Origin: Emticicia agri | GTDB taxonomy: Bacteria > Bacteroidota > Bacteroidia > Cytophagales > Spirosomataceae | Assembly: GCF_004168285.1 (NCBI RefSeq) | Contig: NZ_SEWF01000019.1 | Coordinates: 62,001 to 126,000 of the forward strand | Direction of reading: 5' to 3' | DNA: 64,000 nt | In this document: positions 1 to 11,681 of the stretch, in pieces | How positions within the stretch are numbered: the stretch's first letter is position 1 | How the letters are laid out: each line of letters opens with the position of its first letter | Notes under the pieces: model-generated | Seen by the model: the letters and a program-made list of their open reading frames with translations, nothing else | Told to the model about the DNA's origin: nothing | Database searches by the model: none | Made by a program: the position numbers and the translations under genes

Positions 1-62
1 AAAAATAGCAGTAAAACGCTGAACCCTTTACTGCTACCTTATTTATAACCGACTATTAAAAT

Positions 63-626
63 CTATTTATTACTCATACTTACCACTTTCTTATTATCAA
101 ATGGCATCAGCACCGAATCAATTACGTGCGCTACACCATTACTTTGATAAATATCTTTGGTAGTAACTGTGGCAGTCATACCGTTTTCGTCAGTAACTAT
201 CAATCTGTCTCCACTCATAGAGAATTTAAGTGTACCTCCTTGCATGGTTTTCGCAGAGAATGTACCACCATTACTATTCATAGCTGACATTATATCATTC
301 GAATCCCATTTACCATCAATTACATGGTATTTCAAAACCTTTGTTAAGGTTGATTTGGAGGGTGTAGCACCCATCTTCATAAAAGCATCGTTAGTAGGAG
401 CAAAAACAGTAAATGGACCAGGTCCTTGTAAAGTTGATACTAAACCCGCAGACTTCAGTGTTGCCACAAGTTTTGTGTGCTCTTTCGAGGTCGTAATGTT
501 TGCAACCAAATTTTTATGAGAACTCATTTCAGAGCCACCAACCATAACTGTTTTATCGCTCGTTTCTTGCGCAAATGTCCCCAATGAAATCAAAGCAGAC
601 ACTAATAATAATGAGATAGTTTTCAT
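63..626 (-). CDS. Secreted fasciclin-domain protein
   Basis: A 187-residue exported protein with one fasciclin (FAS1) domain, a fold used for adhesion or matrix contacts outside the cell; the ligand is unknown. The chosen start MKTISLLLVSALISLGTFAQ gives a clean signal peptide; the frame stays open 34 codons further upstream but that stretch looks like leader DNA. FAS1 hallmarks visible are the first box FTVFAPTNDAF, the YHVIDG segment and the closing box NGVAHVIDSVLMP. The gene stands alone on the minus strand downstream of rpoC, separated from it by two hairpins, so it is probably transcribed separately. Family call is firm; function is inference. Confidence 0.88.
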   Translation of the reverse strand: MKTISLLLVSALISLGTFAQETSDKTVMVGGSEMSSHKNLVANITTSKEHTKLVATLKSAGLVSTLQGPGPFTVFAPTNDAFMKMGATPSKSTLTKVLKYHVIDGKWDSNDIMSAMNSNGGTFSAKTMQGGTLKFSMSGDRLIVTDENGMTATVTTKDIYQSNGVAHVIDSVLMPFDNKKVVSMSNK

Positions 627-848
627 GCTTTTGTTAGTTTTTGTAAATACTTTATTTGTGAGCCAAAATAGGCTCATGAATAATAGTAAAGAAACTGTTC
701 CAGTAGGGAAAAAGGGTATTTTGAGCAAAAAGTAACAGTTAAATATAATATAAGCGGATAGTTTGGGGATTTTTTTCCCCTTATCTTATTTCAGGGAGCT
801 AAGAGTATAATAAGATACGTTCATCAGGTTCTGATTTGTTATAAAAAC

Positions 849-882
849 AAAATCCTCCCTATCTGATGATAAGGAGGATTTT
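849..882 (-). terminator. Rho-independent terminator after rpoC
   Basis: A ten-base stem (AAAATCCTCC paired with GGAGGATTTT) with a 14-base loop lies about 55 bases past the rpoC stop. Read on the minus strand the stem is A/T-flanked, so it can end the rpoBC transcript. Confidence 0.7.
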
Positions 883-889
883 TATCAAC

Positions 890-917
890 GTAGGGGTTCA
901 AAATTCTAAACCCCTAC
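890..917. terminator. Second hairpin just after rpoC
   Basis: GTAGGGGTT pairs with AACCCCTAC across a ten-base loop. The T-rich side lies on the plus-strand reading, but the hairpin sits between rpoC and its main terminator and may instead stabilise the rpoBC 3' end. Confidence 0.4.
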
Positions 918-937
918 CTTTTTATATCATATGTTAA

Positions 938-3900
938 TTAAACATATTCTCTACGTTGTTTCGCTGCTTCTTGTGACTTACGCTTTTCAGCGGCTGCTTC
1001 CAGTTCTGCTTTGTTACCAACGATGATGTTCTGATATTTACGGTTACCTGTTCCGGCAGGAATCAAGTGTCCTACGATAACGTTTTCTTTCAGACCTTCA
1101 AGCATATCACGTTTACCTCTTACAGCCGCTTCAGACAATACTTTCGTAGTTTCCTGGAACGAGGCTGCAGAAATAAATGATTCAGTACCTAAAGACGCAG
1201 TAGTGATACCTTGTAGGGTCGGACGAGATACAGCCGGCATGGCATCACGCACTTGAATTTGTGGTAAATCGGCACGTTTCAAACGGCTGTTTTCATCACG
1301 CATCTCACGACCGCTGATAATCTGACCTGGTTTGAATTTATCCGATGCACCTGCATCCATCACCACTTTCTTATCCATAATCTTGTCGTTAGCTAAACGA
1401 ACCACCCATTTATCAACCATCTGGTATTCAAGGAATAAGGTATCTCCTGAATCTACGATTTCAACTTTCTGCATCATCTGACGTACAATTACCTCGATGT
1501 GTTTGTCTGAAATCTTCACCCCTTGTTGACGATAAACGGCTTGTACTTCGTTTACTAAGTATTCCTGCACGGCGGTAGGTCCTTTGATACGTAGAATATC
1601 GGCCGGAGTAATGGCACCATCTGACAGAGGGTCACCAGCTAAAACGAAATCACCATCCTGTACCAGAATCAGTTTTGATAGAGGTACCATGTATTTCATT
1701 TTAACACCGTCTTTTGCTTCTACGAAAATCTCACGGTTACCACGTTTAACAGAACCATATTGTGTAATACCATCAATTTCAGAAACAACCGCAGGATTCG
1801 ATGGGTTACGAGCCTCAAATAACTCAGTTACACGAGGCAAACCACCCGTAATATCACGGTTCATGTTGATGGCACGAGGGATTTTTGCCAAAGCCTGACC
1901 TGCTTTAATCTTCTGACCATTTTCAACAGTCAGACGAGCCATTACAGGTAAGTTATAAGCTTTATCTTCGTCTCCTCCAACTCTTACAATGATAGCAGGG
2001 TTTTTAGAACGGTCTTTCGATTCGATGATTACCTTATCACGGAAACCTGTCTGCTCATCAGCTTCTTCTTTATACGTGATATTTTCTTCGATAGCTTCGT
2101 ACTCGACAGTACCATCTAATTCAGAAAGGATAACGGCGTTGAACTGATCCCAGTGACAAAGCGCATCACCTTTTTTCACTATATCTCCATTTTTCACTTC
2201 CAACGTAGCCCCGTAAGGTACGTTGTTAGTAATCAGGATATTATTAGTCCCTTCTTCAAGGATACGAATCTCACCACGACGACCCAAAACAATAGTAATT
2301 TCGTTCCCTTCACGGTCAACCGATGGTACAGTACGCATTTCTTCTAATTGAATTACCCCACCAAATTTAGCTTTGATGTTGGCTTCAGAAGCAACGTTCT
2401 GGGCAGTACCCCCTGTGTGGAACGTACGAAGTGTCAGCTGTGTACCCGGCTCACCGATTGATTGCGAGGCAATTACCCCTACAGCTTCACCCATATCCGC
2501 CATACGGCCTGTAGCAAGGTTACGTCCATAACATTTCGAGCAAACACCTGTCTGGGTTTCACAAGTCAATGCCGAACGAATCTCCACAGTTTCAATCGCT
2601 GTTTCATCGATCTGTGCAGCAATTTCTTCGGTGATTTCCTCTCCTGATTTGATAATCAGTTTCTTGGTCAATGGGTCAATAATATCATACACGGATGTAC
2701 GACCTAAGATACGCTCAGATAATGGTTCAACAATATCTTCGTTGTCTTTCAGGGCAGATACCTGGATACCACGGAGTGTACCACAGTCTTCTTCATTTAC
2801 TACCACGTCTTGCGCTACATCATGTAAACGACGAGTCAGATAACCTGCATCGGCTGTTTTCAAGGCTGTATCGGCCAAACCTTTACGGGCACCGTGGGTA
2901 GAGATGAAGTACTCCAATACGTCAAGACCTTCTTTGAAGTTTGACAAGATTGGGTTTTCGATGATTTCCCCTACTGAACCCTGGATATTTTTCTGTGGTT
3001 TCGCCATCAATCCACGCATACCACCCAACTGACGTACCTGCTCTTGCGAGCCACGTGCACCCGAGTGCATCATCATGTAGATTGGGTTGAAACCTTTCTG
3101 GTCTGCTTCTAATTGTTTCAACAATACCTCACGGATACGTGTGTTTACACGGCCCCAGATGTCGATAATCTGGTTGTAACGCTCACGCTCTGTGATAATA
3201 CCAAACATATAGTTGTTTTGTACCTCTTCTACCTCTGCCTTAGCATCAGCGATGAGTTTCGTTTTTTCTTCCGGTACGATGATGTTATCCAAACCGATAG
3301 ACAAACCACCTTTGAAGGCTGTCTGGTATCCTAATTCTTTAATATCATCTAAGAATTTGGCAGTACGAGCGTATCCGGCTTCTTTGAATACACGACCAAT
3401 CAACTGTTGCAGTTTTTTCTTGGTCAATAATTCGTCCAGATAACCTACTTCCTCAGGCACACATTGGTTGAAAAGAATACGACCGGCTACTGTATCAACA
3501 ACTTTATCAACTAACTGACCATTTTCGTCTTTTACTTTCACACGGCATTTAATGTGGGCATGTTTTGAAACTTTACCCTCATTCATAGCAATGATTACCT
3601 CTTCTGCCGAGTAGAAAGTCATTCCATCTCCTGGTACTTTGTCTCCTTCGCTTGATTTACGTCCTTTCGTTACATAATACAAACCTAACACCATGTCCTG
3701 AGAAGGTACAGTAATTGGCGCACCGTTAGCAGGGTTTAGAATGTTATGAGAAGCTAACATCAGGATAGATGCTTCCATGATAGCTTCCTGACCCAATGGT
3801 ACGTGTACCGCCATCTGGTCACCGTCAAAGTCGGCGTTGAAGGCCGTACAAACTAACGGGTGCAACTGGATAGCTTTACCCTCAACCAATTTAGGCTGGA

Positions 3901-5251
3901 AAGCCTGAATACCCAAGCGGTGAAGCGTAGGGGCACGGTTGAGCAGAACGGGGTGTCCTTTCAATACGTTTTCCAGAATATCCCAGACTACGGCATCTTT
4001 TCTATCAACAATTTTCTTAGCAGACTTCACTGTTTTCACGATTCCACGCTCAATCAGTTTTCTGATAATAAATGGTTTGAACAACTCAGCGGCCATATCT
4101 TTAGGCAAACCACACTCGTGTAGTTTTAATTCTGGACCTACCACAATTACCGAACGACCCGAGTAGTCAACACGTTTACCCAAAAGGTTCTGACGGAAAC
4201 GACCTTGTTTACCTTTCAACATATCTGAAAGAGATTTCAAAGCACGGTTACCCTCTGAACGAACGGCGTTTACTTTACGAGAGTTGTCGAATAATGAATC
4301 GACAGCCTCTTGCAACATACGTTTTTCGTTACGTAAGATTACCTCTGGTGCTTTGATTTCCAACAAACGTTTCAAACGGTTGTTACGGATAATCACACGA
4401 CGGTAAAGGTCATTTAAGTCAGAAGTTGCGAAACGGCCACCATCTAAAGGTACAAGCGGACGCAATTCTGGTGGAATAACCGGAACCATGCGGATAACCA
4501 TCCACTCTGGTTTGTTTTCGATACGAGTATTGGCATCACGTAGGGCCTCTACTACTTTCAGACGTTTTAAAGCTTCTGCTTTACGTTGTTGAGAAGTATC
4601 AGTTGCCGCAGCGTGGCGTAAATCATAAGAAAGTTCATCTAACTTGATACGAGAAAGCATCATTTCCAATGCTTCTGCACCCATTTTGGCGATAAATTTA
4701 TTCGGGTCTTTATCGTCAAGCATCTGGTTTTCTCTTGGCAGTTTGTCAACTATATCCAGATACTCTTCTTCTGTCAGGAAGTCATTGGCAGAGATGCCAT
4801 CTTCGCCTTTGATACCAGGTTGAACAACCACGTAGCGTTCGTAGTAAATAATTTGGTCGAGTTTCTTCGACGACATCCCTAATAAATACCCGATTTTGTT
4901 TGGTAAACTACGGAAATACCAGATATGTGCCACCGGAACCACCAGTTCGATGTGTCCCATGCGCTCGCGACGAACCTTTTTCTCGGTTACCTCAACTCCG
5001 CAACGGTCGCAGATAATACCTTTGTAGCGAATACGTTTGTATTTACCACAGTGGCATTCCCAGTCTTTCACAGGTCCGAAAATACGCTCACAGAACAAAC
5101 CGCCCATTTCTGGTTTGTAGGTACGGTAGTTGATTGTTTCCGGCTGTGTTACTTCTCCAAACGAGCTCTCCAGAATTGACTCAGGTGAAGCCAGACTAAT
5201 GGTGATGCTGTTGAAGTCGCTATTAAGTTTTTTATTTTTCTTTAAAGACAT
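938..5251 (-). CDS. rpoC: DNA-directed RNA polymerase subunit beta'
   Basis: The beta' subunit of RNA polymerase, 1437 residues, which carries the catalytic magnesium site and the DNA clamp. The catalytic motif NADFDGDQ lies at residues 472-479. The N-terminal zinc ribbon starts with [13 protein letters not shown] at Cys66 and closes with CDRCG near residue 85; the second zinc site is [13 protein letters not shown] from Cys897. The trigger-loop region contains FHTGGTA near residue 940. Length is normal for Bacteroidota. It lies 84 bases downstream of rpoB in the same direction and is almost certainly co-transcribed with it. No missing key residue was seen. Confidence 0.99.
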   Translation of the reverse strand: MSLKKNKKLNSDFNSITISLASPESILESSFGEVTQPETINYRTYKPEMGGLFCERIFGPVKDWECHCGKYKRIRYKGIICDRCGVEVTEKKVRRERMGHIELVVPVAHIWYFRSLPNKIGYLLGMSSKKLDQIIYYERYVVVQPGIKGEDGISANDFLTEEEYLDIVDKLPRENQMLDDKDPNKFIAKMGAEALEMMLSRIKLDELSYDLRHAAATDTSQQRKAEALKRLKVVEALRDANTRIENKPEWMVIRMVPVIPPELRPLVPLDGGRFATSDLNDLYRRVIIRNNRLKRLLEIKAPEVILRNEKRMLQEAVDSLFDNSRKVNAVRSEGNRALKSLSDMLKGKQGRFRQNLLGKRVDYSGRSVIVVGPELKLHECGLPKDMAAELFKPFIIRKLIERGIVKTVKSAKKIVDRKDAVVWDILENVLKGHPVLLNRAPTLHRLGIQAFQPKLVEGKAIQLHPLVCTAFNADFDGDQMAVHVPLGQEAIMEASILMLASHNILNPANGAPITVPSQDMVLGLYYVTKGRKSSEGDKVPGDGMTFYSAEEVIIAMNEGKVSKHAHIKCRVKVKDENGQLVDKVVDTVAGRILFNQCVPEEVGYLDELLTKKKLQQLIGRVFKEAGYARTAKFLDDIKELGYQTAFKGGLSIGLDNIIVPEEKTKLIADAKAEVEEVQNNYMFGIITERERYNQIIDIWGRVNTRIREVLLKQLEADQKGFNPIYMMMHSGARGSQEQVRQLGGMRGLMAKPQKNIQGSVGEIIENPILSNFKEGLDVLEYFISTHGARKGLADTALKTADAGYLTRRLHDVAQDVVVNEEDCGTLRGIQVSALKDNEDIVEPLSERILGRTSVYDIIDPLTKKLIIKSGEEITEEIAAQIDETAIETVEIRSALTCETQTGVCSKCYGRNLATGRMADMGEAVGVIASQSIGEPGTQLTLRTFHTGGTAQNVASEANIKAKFGGVIQLEEMRTVPSVDREGNEITIVLGRRGEIRILEEGTNNILITNNVPYGATLEVKNGDIVKKGDALCHWDQFNAVILSELDGTVEYEAIEENITYKEEADEQTGFRDKVIIESKDRSKNPAIIVRVGGDEDKAYNLPVMARLTVENGQKIKAGQALAKIPRAINMNRDITGGLPRVTELFEARNPSNPAVVSEIDGITQYGSVKRGNREIFVEAKDGVKMKYMVPLSKLILVQDGDFVLAGDPLSDGAITPADILRIKGPTAVQEYLVNEVQAVYRQQGVKISDKHIEVIVRQMMQKVEIVDSGDTLFLEYQMVDKWVVRLANDKIMDKKVVMDAGASDKFKPGQIISGREMRDENSRLKRADLPQIQVRDAMPAVSRPTLQGITTASLGTESFISAASFQETTKVLSEAAVRGKRDMLEGLKENVIVGHLIPAGTGNRKYQNIIVGNKAELEAAAEKRKSQEAAKQRREYV

Positions 5252-5335
5252 TTTCCTTATGATTGATGTGAAAATGATTTTTTAAAAATCCGGTGTGTCT
5301 TAATTCTGCAATCAGGACACACCTGTTAATATTGC

Positions 5336-8300
5336 TTACTGCAAGGTAATCTCAAGTGCTAAGCCTCTCAATTCGTGTACTAATACGTTGAACGACTCAG
5401 GGATATTTGCTTTTGGTAAGTTTTCGCCTTTAACGATGGCTTCGTATGCTTTTGCACGACCCACCACGTCATCAGACTTAACTGTCAGGATTTCCTGAAG
5501 GATATGTGATGCACCGAATGCCTCCAATGCCCATACCTCCATTTCTCCGAAACGCTGACCACCAAATTGTGCTTTACCACCCAATGGCTGTTGCGTAATG
5601 AGTGAGTATGGTCCAATTGAACGGGCGTGCATTTTATCATCAACCAAGTGGCCCAGTTTCATCATATACATGATACCTACCGTTACTTTCTGGTCGAATG
5701 GCTCGCCACTTAATCCGTTGTATAGTTGTGAACGACCGTATGGTGGTAATCCCGCTTCTGCCAACTCTGCTGATACTTCTGCTTCAGTAGCACCATCAAA
5801 GATTGGAGTAGCGTATTTACGACCTAATTTACGACCCGCCAAACCTAATACAACCTCATAAAGCTGTCCGATGTTCATACGAGAAGGTACCCCAAGTGGA
5901 TTCAATACGATGTCCATTGGTGTTCCGTCTGCTGTGAACGGCATATCTTCATCACGTACAATTCTGGCAACAACCCCTTTATTTCCGTGACGACCCGCCA
6001 TTTTATCACCCACTTTCAGTTTACGTTTCTTAGCAATATACACTTTTGCTAATTTCACAATACCTGCAGGTAGTTCGTCACCTACTTCCAATACAAATCT
6101 TTCACGTTTGAAACGACCGATTACTTCACTACGACGAGCTAAGTAATTTTTGCTCAGGGCAACAATTAGTTTGTTGAGTGCTAAATCGTCAGTCCAACCA
6201 TCCAGAATCACATCACCTAAAAGATTTACTTCTTCCGGTACGTTGTACTGGCTTTCGTCAACATAATTGTTTTTATCCGGAAATAAGTTATTCGTGATAT
6301 TCGAACGGTTGAATTTCATGCCTTTCGATATTAACTCATCACCAAATTTATGTTTCACGCCTGTAGTAGTCTTGCCATCAAGCAATTCTACCATTTTGTC
6401 CAACATTCTTTCACGCAATTCAAGTAATGCTCTGCTGTGTTTTTTCATCAAAGCTTTTAACTCGTCTTTATGTTTCGAACGTTCTTCTTTACTTGGGCGA
6501 GAGAATAATTTTGTATCAATAATCACACCGTCCATTGATGGTGGTGCTTTCTTAGAAGCATCTTTCACGTCACCGGCTTTGTCACCAAAGATGGCGCGTA
6601 ATAGTTTTTCTTCAGGAGTCGGGTCAGACTCACCTTTTGGTGTAATCTTACCAATCAGAATATCTCCTTCTTTTACTCTTGTACCAGTGCGAACAATACC
6701 GTTTTCGTCAAGGTTCTTCACAGTTTCTTCCGAAACGTTCGGAATCTCAGCCGTTAACTCTTCTTCACCACGTTTGGTATCACGTACTTCCAGTTCGTAT
6801 TCTTCAATGTGAATAGAAGTAAAGATATCTTCACGTACTACTCTTTCAGAGATTACGATGGCATCCTCAAAGTTGTATCCTTGCCAAGGCATGAAAGCAA
6901 CCAAAAGGTTACGTCCAAGAGCCAGTTCACCACCTTGTGTAGCATAACCTTCTACCAGAATCTGTCCTTTTTTCACTTCCTGTCCTTTCAATACGATTGG
7001 ACGGATATTGATACAGGTATCCTGGTTGGTACGACGATGTTTGATTAGTTCATAAGAAGTAAGATTGGTATCGAAGCTAACCAATGTCTGCTCTTTAGTC
7101 CAGTTATAACGAACCTTGATTACATTGGCGTCAACAAATTCAACTACACCATCTTCTTCTGCTACAACAAGGGTACGTGAGTCACGAGCCAGACGGCCTT
7201 CCAAACCTGTACCTACAATCGGAGCTTCAGGACGTAATAATGGTACAGCCTGACGTTGCATGTTTGAACCCATCAGGGCACGGTTGGCATCATCATGCTC
7301 AATGAAAGGAATCAATGAAGCCGCCACCGATACAATCTGGTTTGAGGCAATATCCATGTAATCGATTGAATCAGGCGTTTTCATCGGGAAGTCCCCTTCG
7401 TAACGACATTTCAACGTATCTACCAAGAAATTACCATCTTTATCTACGTCTGCTGTTGCCATCGCAATGTTTTTACCATCTTCCTCTTCGGCAGTCAGAT
7501 AAACCAGTTCGTTGGTCAATTTACCATTTTCAATTTTCAGATATGGCGTTTCAATGAAGCCCATACCATTGATTTTGGCATATGTACAAAGCGAAGAAAT
7601 CAAACCAATGTTTGGTCCCTCAGGTGTTTCAATAGTACACAAACGGCCATAGTGGGTATAGTGTACGTCACGAACCTCGAAACCTGCACGCTCACGGCTC
7701 AAACCTCCTGGTCCAAGAGCTGACATACGACGTTTGTGCGTAATTTCAGCCAATGGGTTGGTCTGGTCCATGAATTGTGATAGCTGGTTGGTACCGAAGA
7801 ATGAGTTAATAACCGACGAAAGCGTACGGGCATTAATCAAATCAACCGGTTTGAAATCTTCGTTATCACGAACGTTCATACGTTCTTTGATGGTACGTGC
7901 CATACGAGCCAAACCTACACCAAACTGGGCGTATAATTGCTCACCTACAGTACGCACACGACGATTTGACAAGTGGTCGATATCATCGACTACCGCCTTA
8001 GAGTTAATCAAACTGATTAAAAACTTAACGATTTCAACAATGTCCTCAGTAGTTAATACCCCTGTTTCCAATGGTGTGGTTAAGCCTAATTTTGTATTGA
8101 CACGGTAGCGACCTACTTCTCCTAAATCATAACGTTTGTCAGAGAAGAACAAGCCTTGAATAATTTCACGGGCTGTTGCTTCGTCAGGTGCTTCGGTGTT
8201 ACGTAACTGACGATAGATTTGCTCAACAGCTTCTTTTTCAGAGTTTGAGCTATCACGTTGTAACGTATTATAGATAATGTTAAATTCAGATACGTTGGCA

Positions 8301-9193
8301 TCTTCACGGTGTAAAATCACCGATTTTTGCTCTGTATTCAAAATGGTAGTAATATCACTTTCCGAGATAATAGAGTCACGCTCTAAGATTACCTCGTTAC
8401 GGTCAATTGATACTACCTCACCTGTATCCTCATCTACGAAGTCCTCAGTCCATGTTCTTAAAACACGGGCTGCCAGACGACGGCCGATAGCTTTGGTTAA
8501 AGCATCTTTTGTGCCCGGAATTTCTTCTGAAAGACCAAACAGGTTTAAGATTTCTTTATCTGAGCCAAAACCAATGGCACGAAGAAGTGTAGTTACAGGG
8601 AATTTTTTCTTACGGTCAATGTAAGCATACATGACGTTGTTTACGTCAGTAGAGAACTCAATCCATGAACCCTTCATCGGTATTACACGGGCTGAATATA
8701 ATTTTGTTCCGTTGGTATGCTTGCTCATTGAGAAGAATACACCCGGCGAACGGTGCAGCTGTGATACGATTACACGCTCGGCACCGTTGATAACGAAAGA
8801 ACCTCTTTCGTTCATATAAGGGATATTCCCCAGGAATACTTCCTGCTCGATTGTTTCGAAATCTTCGTTGTCGGCGTCGTTACAAATCAAACGTAATTTG
8901 GCTTTTAAAGGCACTGCATACGTCAGACCACGGTCAATACACTCATCAACTGAGTATTTTGGTGGGTCAATAGTGTAATCAACAAACTCCAACACGTAGT
9001 TCTCGCGAGAATCGGCGATTGGGAAGTTTTCAGCAAACACATTGTAAAGCCCTTCTTTTTTGCGGCTTTCGGCTGGTGTGTCAATCTGGAAGAAATCCTG
9101 GAACGATTTCACCTGTACATCCAGAAAATCCGGATAATCTACAGAGGGATGAACCGTTGCAAAACTTTTTCTACCGGTTACAGTCAGACTCAA
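5336..9193 (-). CDS. rpoB: DNA-directed RNA polymerase subunit beta
   Basis: The beta subunit of RNA polymerase, 1285 residues, forming the catalytic cleft with beta'. The rifampicin region reads [20 protein letters not shown] followed by [17 protein letters not shown], so the residues equivalent to E. coli Asp516, His526 and Ser531 are the susceptible type. Just downstream the usual [10 protein letters not shown] motif reads [10 protein letters not shown] with Thr520 in place of proline. The C-terminal lysine and clamp motifs ([30 protein letters not shown]) are intact. Unlike in many bacteria no rplL or rplJ lies directly upstream; instead there is a long leader and a divergent methyltransferase gene. 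Confidence 0.99.
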   Translation of the reverse strand: MSLTVTGRKSFATVHPSVDYPDFLDVQVKSFQDFFQIDTPAESRKKEGLYNVFAENFPIADSRENYVLEFVDYTIDPPKYSVDECIDRGLTYAVPLKAKLRLICNDADNEDFETIEQEVFLGNIPYMNERGSFVINGAERVIVSQLHRSPGVFFSMSKHTNGTKLYSARVIPMKGSWIEFSTDVNNVMYAYIDRKKKFPVTTLLRAIGFGSDKEILNLFGLSEEIPGTKDALTKAIGRRLAARVLRTWTEDFVDEDTGEVVSIDRNEVILERDSIISESDITTILNTEQKSVILHREDANVSEFNIIYNTLQRDSSNSEKEAVEQIYRQLRNTEAPDEATAREIIQGLFFSDKRYDLGEVGRYRVNTKLGLTTPLETGVLTTEDIVEIVKFLISLINSKAVVDDIDHLSNRRVRTVGEQLYAQFGVGLARMARTIKERMNVRDNEDFKPVDLINARTLSSVINSFFGTNQLSQFMDQTNPLAEITHKRRMSALGPGGLSRERAGFEVRDVHYTHYGRLCTIETPEGPNIGLISSLCTYAKINGMGFIETPYLKIENGKLTNELVYLTAEEEDGKNIAMATADVDKDGNFLVDTLKCRYEGDFPMKTPDSIDYMDIASNQIVSVAASLIPFIEHDDANRALMGSNMQRQAVPLLRPEAPIVGTGLEGRLARDSRTLVVAEEDGVVEFVDANVIKVRYNWTKEQTLVSFDTNLTSYELIKHRRTNQDTCINIRPIVLKGQEVKKGQILVEGYATQGGELALGRNLLVAFMPWQGYNFEDAIVISERVVREDIFTSIHIEEYELEVRDTKRGEEELTAEIPNVSEETVKNLDENGIVRTGTRVKEGDILIGKITPKGESDPTPEEKLLRAIFGDKAGDVKDASKKAPPSMDGVIIDTKLFSRPSKEERSKHKDELKALMKKHSRALLELRERMLDKMVELLDGKTTTGVKHKFGDELISKGMKFNRSNITNNLFPDKNNYVDESQYNVPEEVNLLGDVILDGWTDDLALNKLIVALSKNYLARRSEVIGRFKRERFVLEVGDELPAGIVKLAKVYIAKKRKLKVGDKMAGRHGNKGVVARIVRDEDMPFTADGTPMDIVLNPLGVPSRMNIGQLYEVVLGLAGRKLGRKYATPIFDGATEAEVSAELAEAGLPPYGRSQLYNGLSGEPFDQKVTVGIMYMMKLGHLVDDKMHARSIGPYSLITQQPLGGKAQFGGQRFGEMEVWALEAFGASHILQEILTVKSDDVVGRAKAYEAIVKGENLPKANIPESFNVLVHELRGLALEITLQ

Positions 9194-9480
9194 GGTTTTG
9201 AAAGTTTTAAGTTTATAATTTTTTAAACTAAGCTGTTTACTATCAGCGACAAGCAGACCCGTACTCCTGAATAAAGAGTCTATAACTTATGCTATAAAAC
9301 AAGCTGAAAATATATATTTCGTAGTGAAGAAGATGATTGACCCTGTGCAACTGCCCTACGGAAAAACGGTTGTGTATCGGACAAAAATCTCATGAATGAT
9401 AAGCGCTGTTAAAGAGAGTATCGCTAAATAAGGTGCGAAATTATATAATTACAACTGAAAAAACAAATATTTATTATAGA
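9194..9480 (-). promoter_or_regulatory. Long leader and probable promoter of rpoBC
   Basis: About 290 bases precede rpoB on the minus strand without a recognised gene. On that strand a TTTG box and an AT-rich TATAATTTCG-like stretch around 9435-9475 could form a Bacteroidota promoter, which would leave a 5' leader of more than 200 bases. The leader holds a 33-codon open frame (9393 down to 9292, starting MRFLSDTQPFFRR) with no recognisable homology; it may be chance or a leader peptide. Promoter placement is inference. Confidence 0.3.
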
Positions 9481-9560
9481 AATATAGATAATATTTGAAA
9501 TATTTTGTATTGAGTTAGTTTTCAGGTTTTTCAGGAGTTCAAAGCCATCTTAGAATGACA

Positions 9561-9677
9561 GCGAATAAAATTCGCCGCCTAAGATAACAAAGGTCTGTTT
9601 TCATACTGCGCCGGACTTAAGTCCGGCTTACATGTAAAATTTCCTTTGTTGTCTTAGACCCCGAATTTTATTCGGGG
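9561..9677. repeat. 117-bp nested palindromic intergenic element
   Basis: Two inverted arms, 9561-9593 and 9643-9677, share GAATAAAATTCG and CCTAAGA(T/C)AACAAAGG in opposite orientation, and each arm end is itself a hairpin. The centre holds an 18-base perfect palindrome (GCCGGACTTAAGTCCGGC, 9610-9627). The layout resembles REP/BIME-like elements mobilised in trans by a RAYT-type or IS transposase, none of which is in this window. It lies between the divergent rpoB and rsmB-like genes. Confidence 0.6.
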
Positions 9678-9813
9678 AACACGAGTAATTGCGGATACAC
9701 CATCATTATTTACCCTAAAACCACCCCATTCCGCAAATATTTCCCCCACCATTTCATCATCCCACAAAAAAGCCTGACCTTTGTGTTTTTTAGGATATAG
9801 ATACCAGAATAGT

Positions 9814-11019
9814 ATGAAATACCACAGAGTATTGGTCGAAGCCATAGTGTATGCCTTACAACAGATTTTTATAGAGAACCGACAGGCCGACAAAGTCATT
9901 GAATATGTATTGAAATCGAATAAGAAATGGGGTAGCCGCGACAGAGCCTTCATTGCAGAAAATACGTATGAAATTGTTCGCTGGTGGCGGTTATTAAAAT
10001 TTGTTACTCAGCTTTCAGGCACCTCCGTAACTGAAGTTGCCCAATTCTGGCAATTATTCGCGGCGTGGCGTATTTTGCAAGGCGATAAACTCCCCGAATG
10101 GCAGGAATTTGCTAAAGTCAACGCCAAACAAATATTAGCCCGATTGGAAGAAGCGCAACAGATAAGAAAAATAAAAGAATCAGTACCGGATTGGCTGGAT
10201 ACTATCGGCGAACAGGAATTAGGCACAGAATGGAATGCTGAACTGCAAGCCATGAATAAACAGGCCCCTGTTGTACTACGCACCAATACCCTTAAAACCA
10301 ATCAGAATGATTTACGAAAAAAGTTTCATGAGATTGGTATTGAAACAGACACGCTTCCTACGGTTAATGATGCTTTGGTTTTGCAAAAAAGGGCCAATGT
10401 GTTTTCGACAGAGGCTTTTAAAAATGGACTTTTTGAAGTGCAGGATGCCGGAAGTCAGTTGATTGCGCCTTTCTTGGAAGTACAACCCGGTATGCGGGTA
10501 ATAGATGCCTGTGCAGGTGCGGGAGGTAAAACGCTACACTTGGCAACATTGATGGAAAACAAGGGAAGAATTATAGCGATGGATGTAGAAGAGTATAAGC
10601 TACAGGAATTACAAAGACGTGCCAGACGCAATGGTATCGGCAATGTAGAAACCAAGCTGATTGAAGCCAAAACAATCAAAAGACTTAAAGAAAGTGCCGA
10701 CCGATTGTTATTAGATGTGCCTTGTTCAGGCTTAGGCGTATTAAGACGAAATCCCGATGCTAAATGGAAACTGAAGCCTGAGTTTTTAGAAAATATCAAA
10801 AAAACACAAAGCGAGATAATTACTAATTACTCAAAAATGCTGAAACATGGCGGCAAAATGGTGTATGCTACTTGCAGCATTTTACCCTCAGAAAGCGAAG
10901 AACAAGTGCAGAAATTTCTCACTCAAAACCCGGAGTACACACTTATCAAAGAACAACGTACCTCTCCGGCTACTGATGGTTTTGATGGTTTTTATATGGC
11001 ACTCATTGAAAGAAAATAA
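9814..11019 (+). CDS. RsmB/NOP2-type rRNA cytosine-5 methyltransferase
   Basis: A 401-residue SAM-dependent RNA m5C methyltransferase of the RsmB/RsmF (NOP2/Sun) family, most likely acting on 16S rRNA. The ATG at 9814 (MKYHRVLVEA) is preferred over an in-frame TTG 33 bases upstream. Residues 1-130 are a weak NusB-like helical region as in RsmB. The SAM site reads VIDACAGAGGKTLHLA near residue 230, followed by DVPCSGLGVLRRNPDAKW near residue 305, and the catalytic motif YATCSILPSE near residue 350. The gene is monocistronic, divergent from rpoB and ends at a bidirectional terminator. Exact target position cannot be read from sequence. Confidence 0.9.
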   Translation: MKYHRVLVEAIVYALQQIFIENRQADKVIEYVLKSNKKWGSRDRAFIAENTYEIVRWWRLLKFVTQLSGTSVTEVAQFWQLFAAWRILQGDKLPEWQEFAKVNAKQILARLEEAQQIRKIKESVPDWLDTIGEQELGTEWNAELQAMNKQAPVVLRTNTLKTNQNDLRKKFHEIGIETDTLPTVNDALVLQKRANVFSTEAFKNGLFEVQDAGSQLIAPFLEVQPGMRVIDACAGAGGKTLHLATLMENKGRIIAMDVEEYKLQELQRRARRNGIGNVETKLIEAKTIKRLKESADRLLLDVPCSGLGVLRRNPDAKWKLKPEFLENIKKTQSEIITNYSKMLKHGGKMVYATCSILPSESEEQVQKFLTQNPEYTLIKEQRTSPATDGFDGFYMALIERK

Positions 11020-11051
11020 GTGTATCACGACTTTTCAAGTCGTACCTATGT

Positions 11052-11093
11052 AAAAAAGGGGTAACACTGATATGTATCAATGTTACCCCTTTT
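11052..11093. terminator. Bidirectional terminator
   Basis: AAAAAAGGGGTAACA pairs with TGTTACCCCTTTT over a 14-base loop, with A and T tracts on both sides. It lies between the convergent rsmB-like and thioredoxin-like genes and can serve both. Confidence 0.85.
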
Positions 11094-11118
11094 CTTGATA
11101 TATTTATTCCTTCAAGTA

Positions 11119-11565
11119 TTAAATACTTCTCTTTTTAGAAGCGGCACGTTTGCCTGTATTCAGCAACTGGTCTGCTTCTGTATATCCTAAAATTGATTGT
11201 ACTACCTTACCATTATTAGGGTCAATAAAGAACAATGTCGGATAACCTCTTACTTCATAGATACTTGATAATCTCATGCCTTCGTCGCTTTCCATATCTA
11301 TGGCAGCATTCACAAAGTTCTGGTTGAAATACTCTCCTAATTGTTTATCAGGGAATACTCTTGCCTGAAGCATCTTACATGGGCCACACCAGGTCGTGTA
11401 GGCATCCATAAAAATAAGTTTTTTCTCTGCTTTAGCTTTTTTAATGAGTTCTTTCCAGGAAGTTTTTTCTTCGAATTTGATTCCTGAGGTTGAAGAGGCG
11501 TGTTGAGCAAAGGTTGACAAACTAAGTAATAGTCCAAGGGTAGTAACCAATAATTTTTTGTTCAT
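11119..11565 (-). CDS. Exported thioredoxin-like protein
   Basis: A 148-residue periplasmic thioredoxin-fold protein. The start MNKKLLVTTLGLLLSLSTFAQ gives a signal peptide; a TTG two codons earlier is less likely. The redox motif WCGPC has its cysteines at residues 60 and 63, preceded by AKAEKKLIFMDAYT, a pattern of the Thioredoxin_7/DUF255-like group; the cis-proline segment reads VRGYPTLFFID. It could reduce or isomerise disulfides, or act as a thioredoxin for envelope proteins. It stands alone, so no partner is indicated. Confidence 0.87.
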   Translation of the reverse strand: MNKKLLVTTLGLLLSLSTFAQHASSTSGIKFEEKTSWKELIKKAKAEKKLIFMDAYTTWCGPCKMLQARVFPDKQLGEYFNQNFVNAAIDMESDEGMRLSSIYEVRGYPTLFFIDPNNGKVVQSILGYTEADQLLNTGKRAASKKRSI

Positions 11566-11681
11566 TTGCAAGAAAAGATTTGAATTTTACACAAGATTAA
11601 CGATAAAACTTTGGCTTTTAGTTTCTTAGCTTAAAAATAAAGCAAATTTTACACCAAAGTATGCCCGTCAATCATCTAAAT

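Noticed and set aside
6267-6812. A 181-codon plus-strand frame within rpoB
   Set aside because: It lies fully antisense to rpoB, has serine/phenylalanine-rich shadow composition and no recognisable domain.
9654-9953. A 99-codon minus-strand frame over the palindromic element and the methyltransferase start
   Set aside because: It runs through the repeat and into the antisense of a clear gene; no domain, no promoter.
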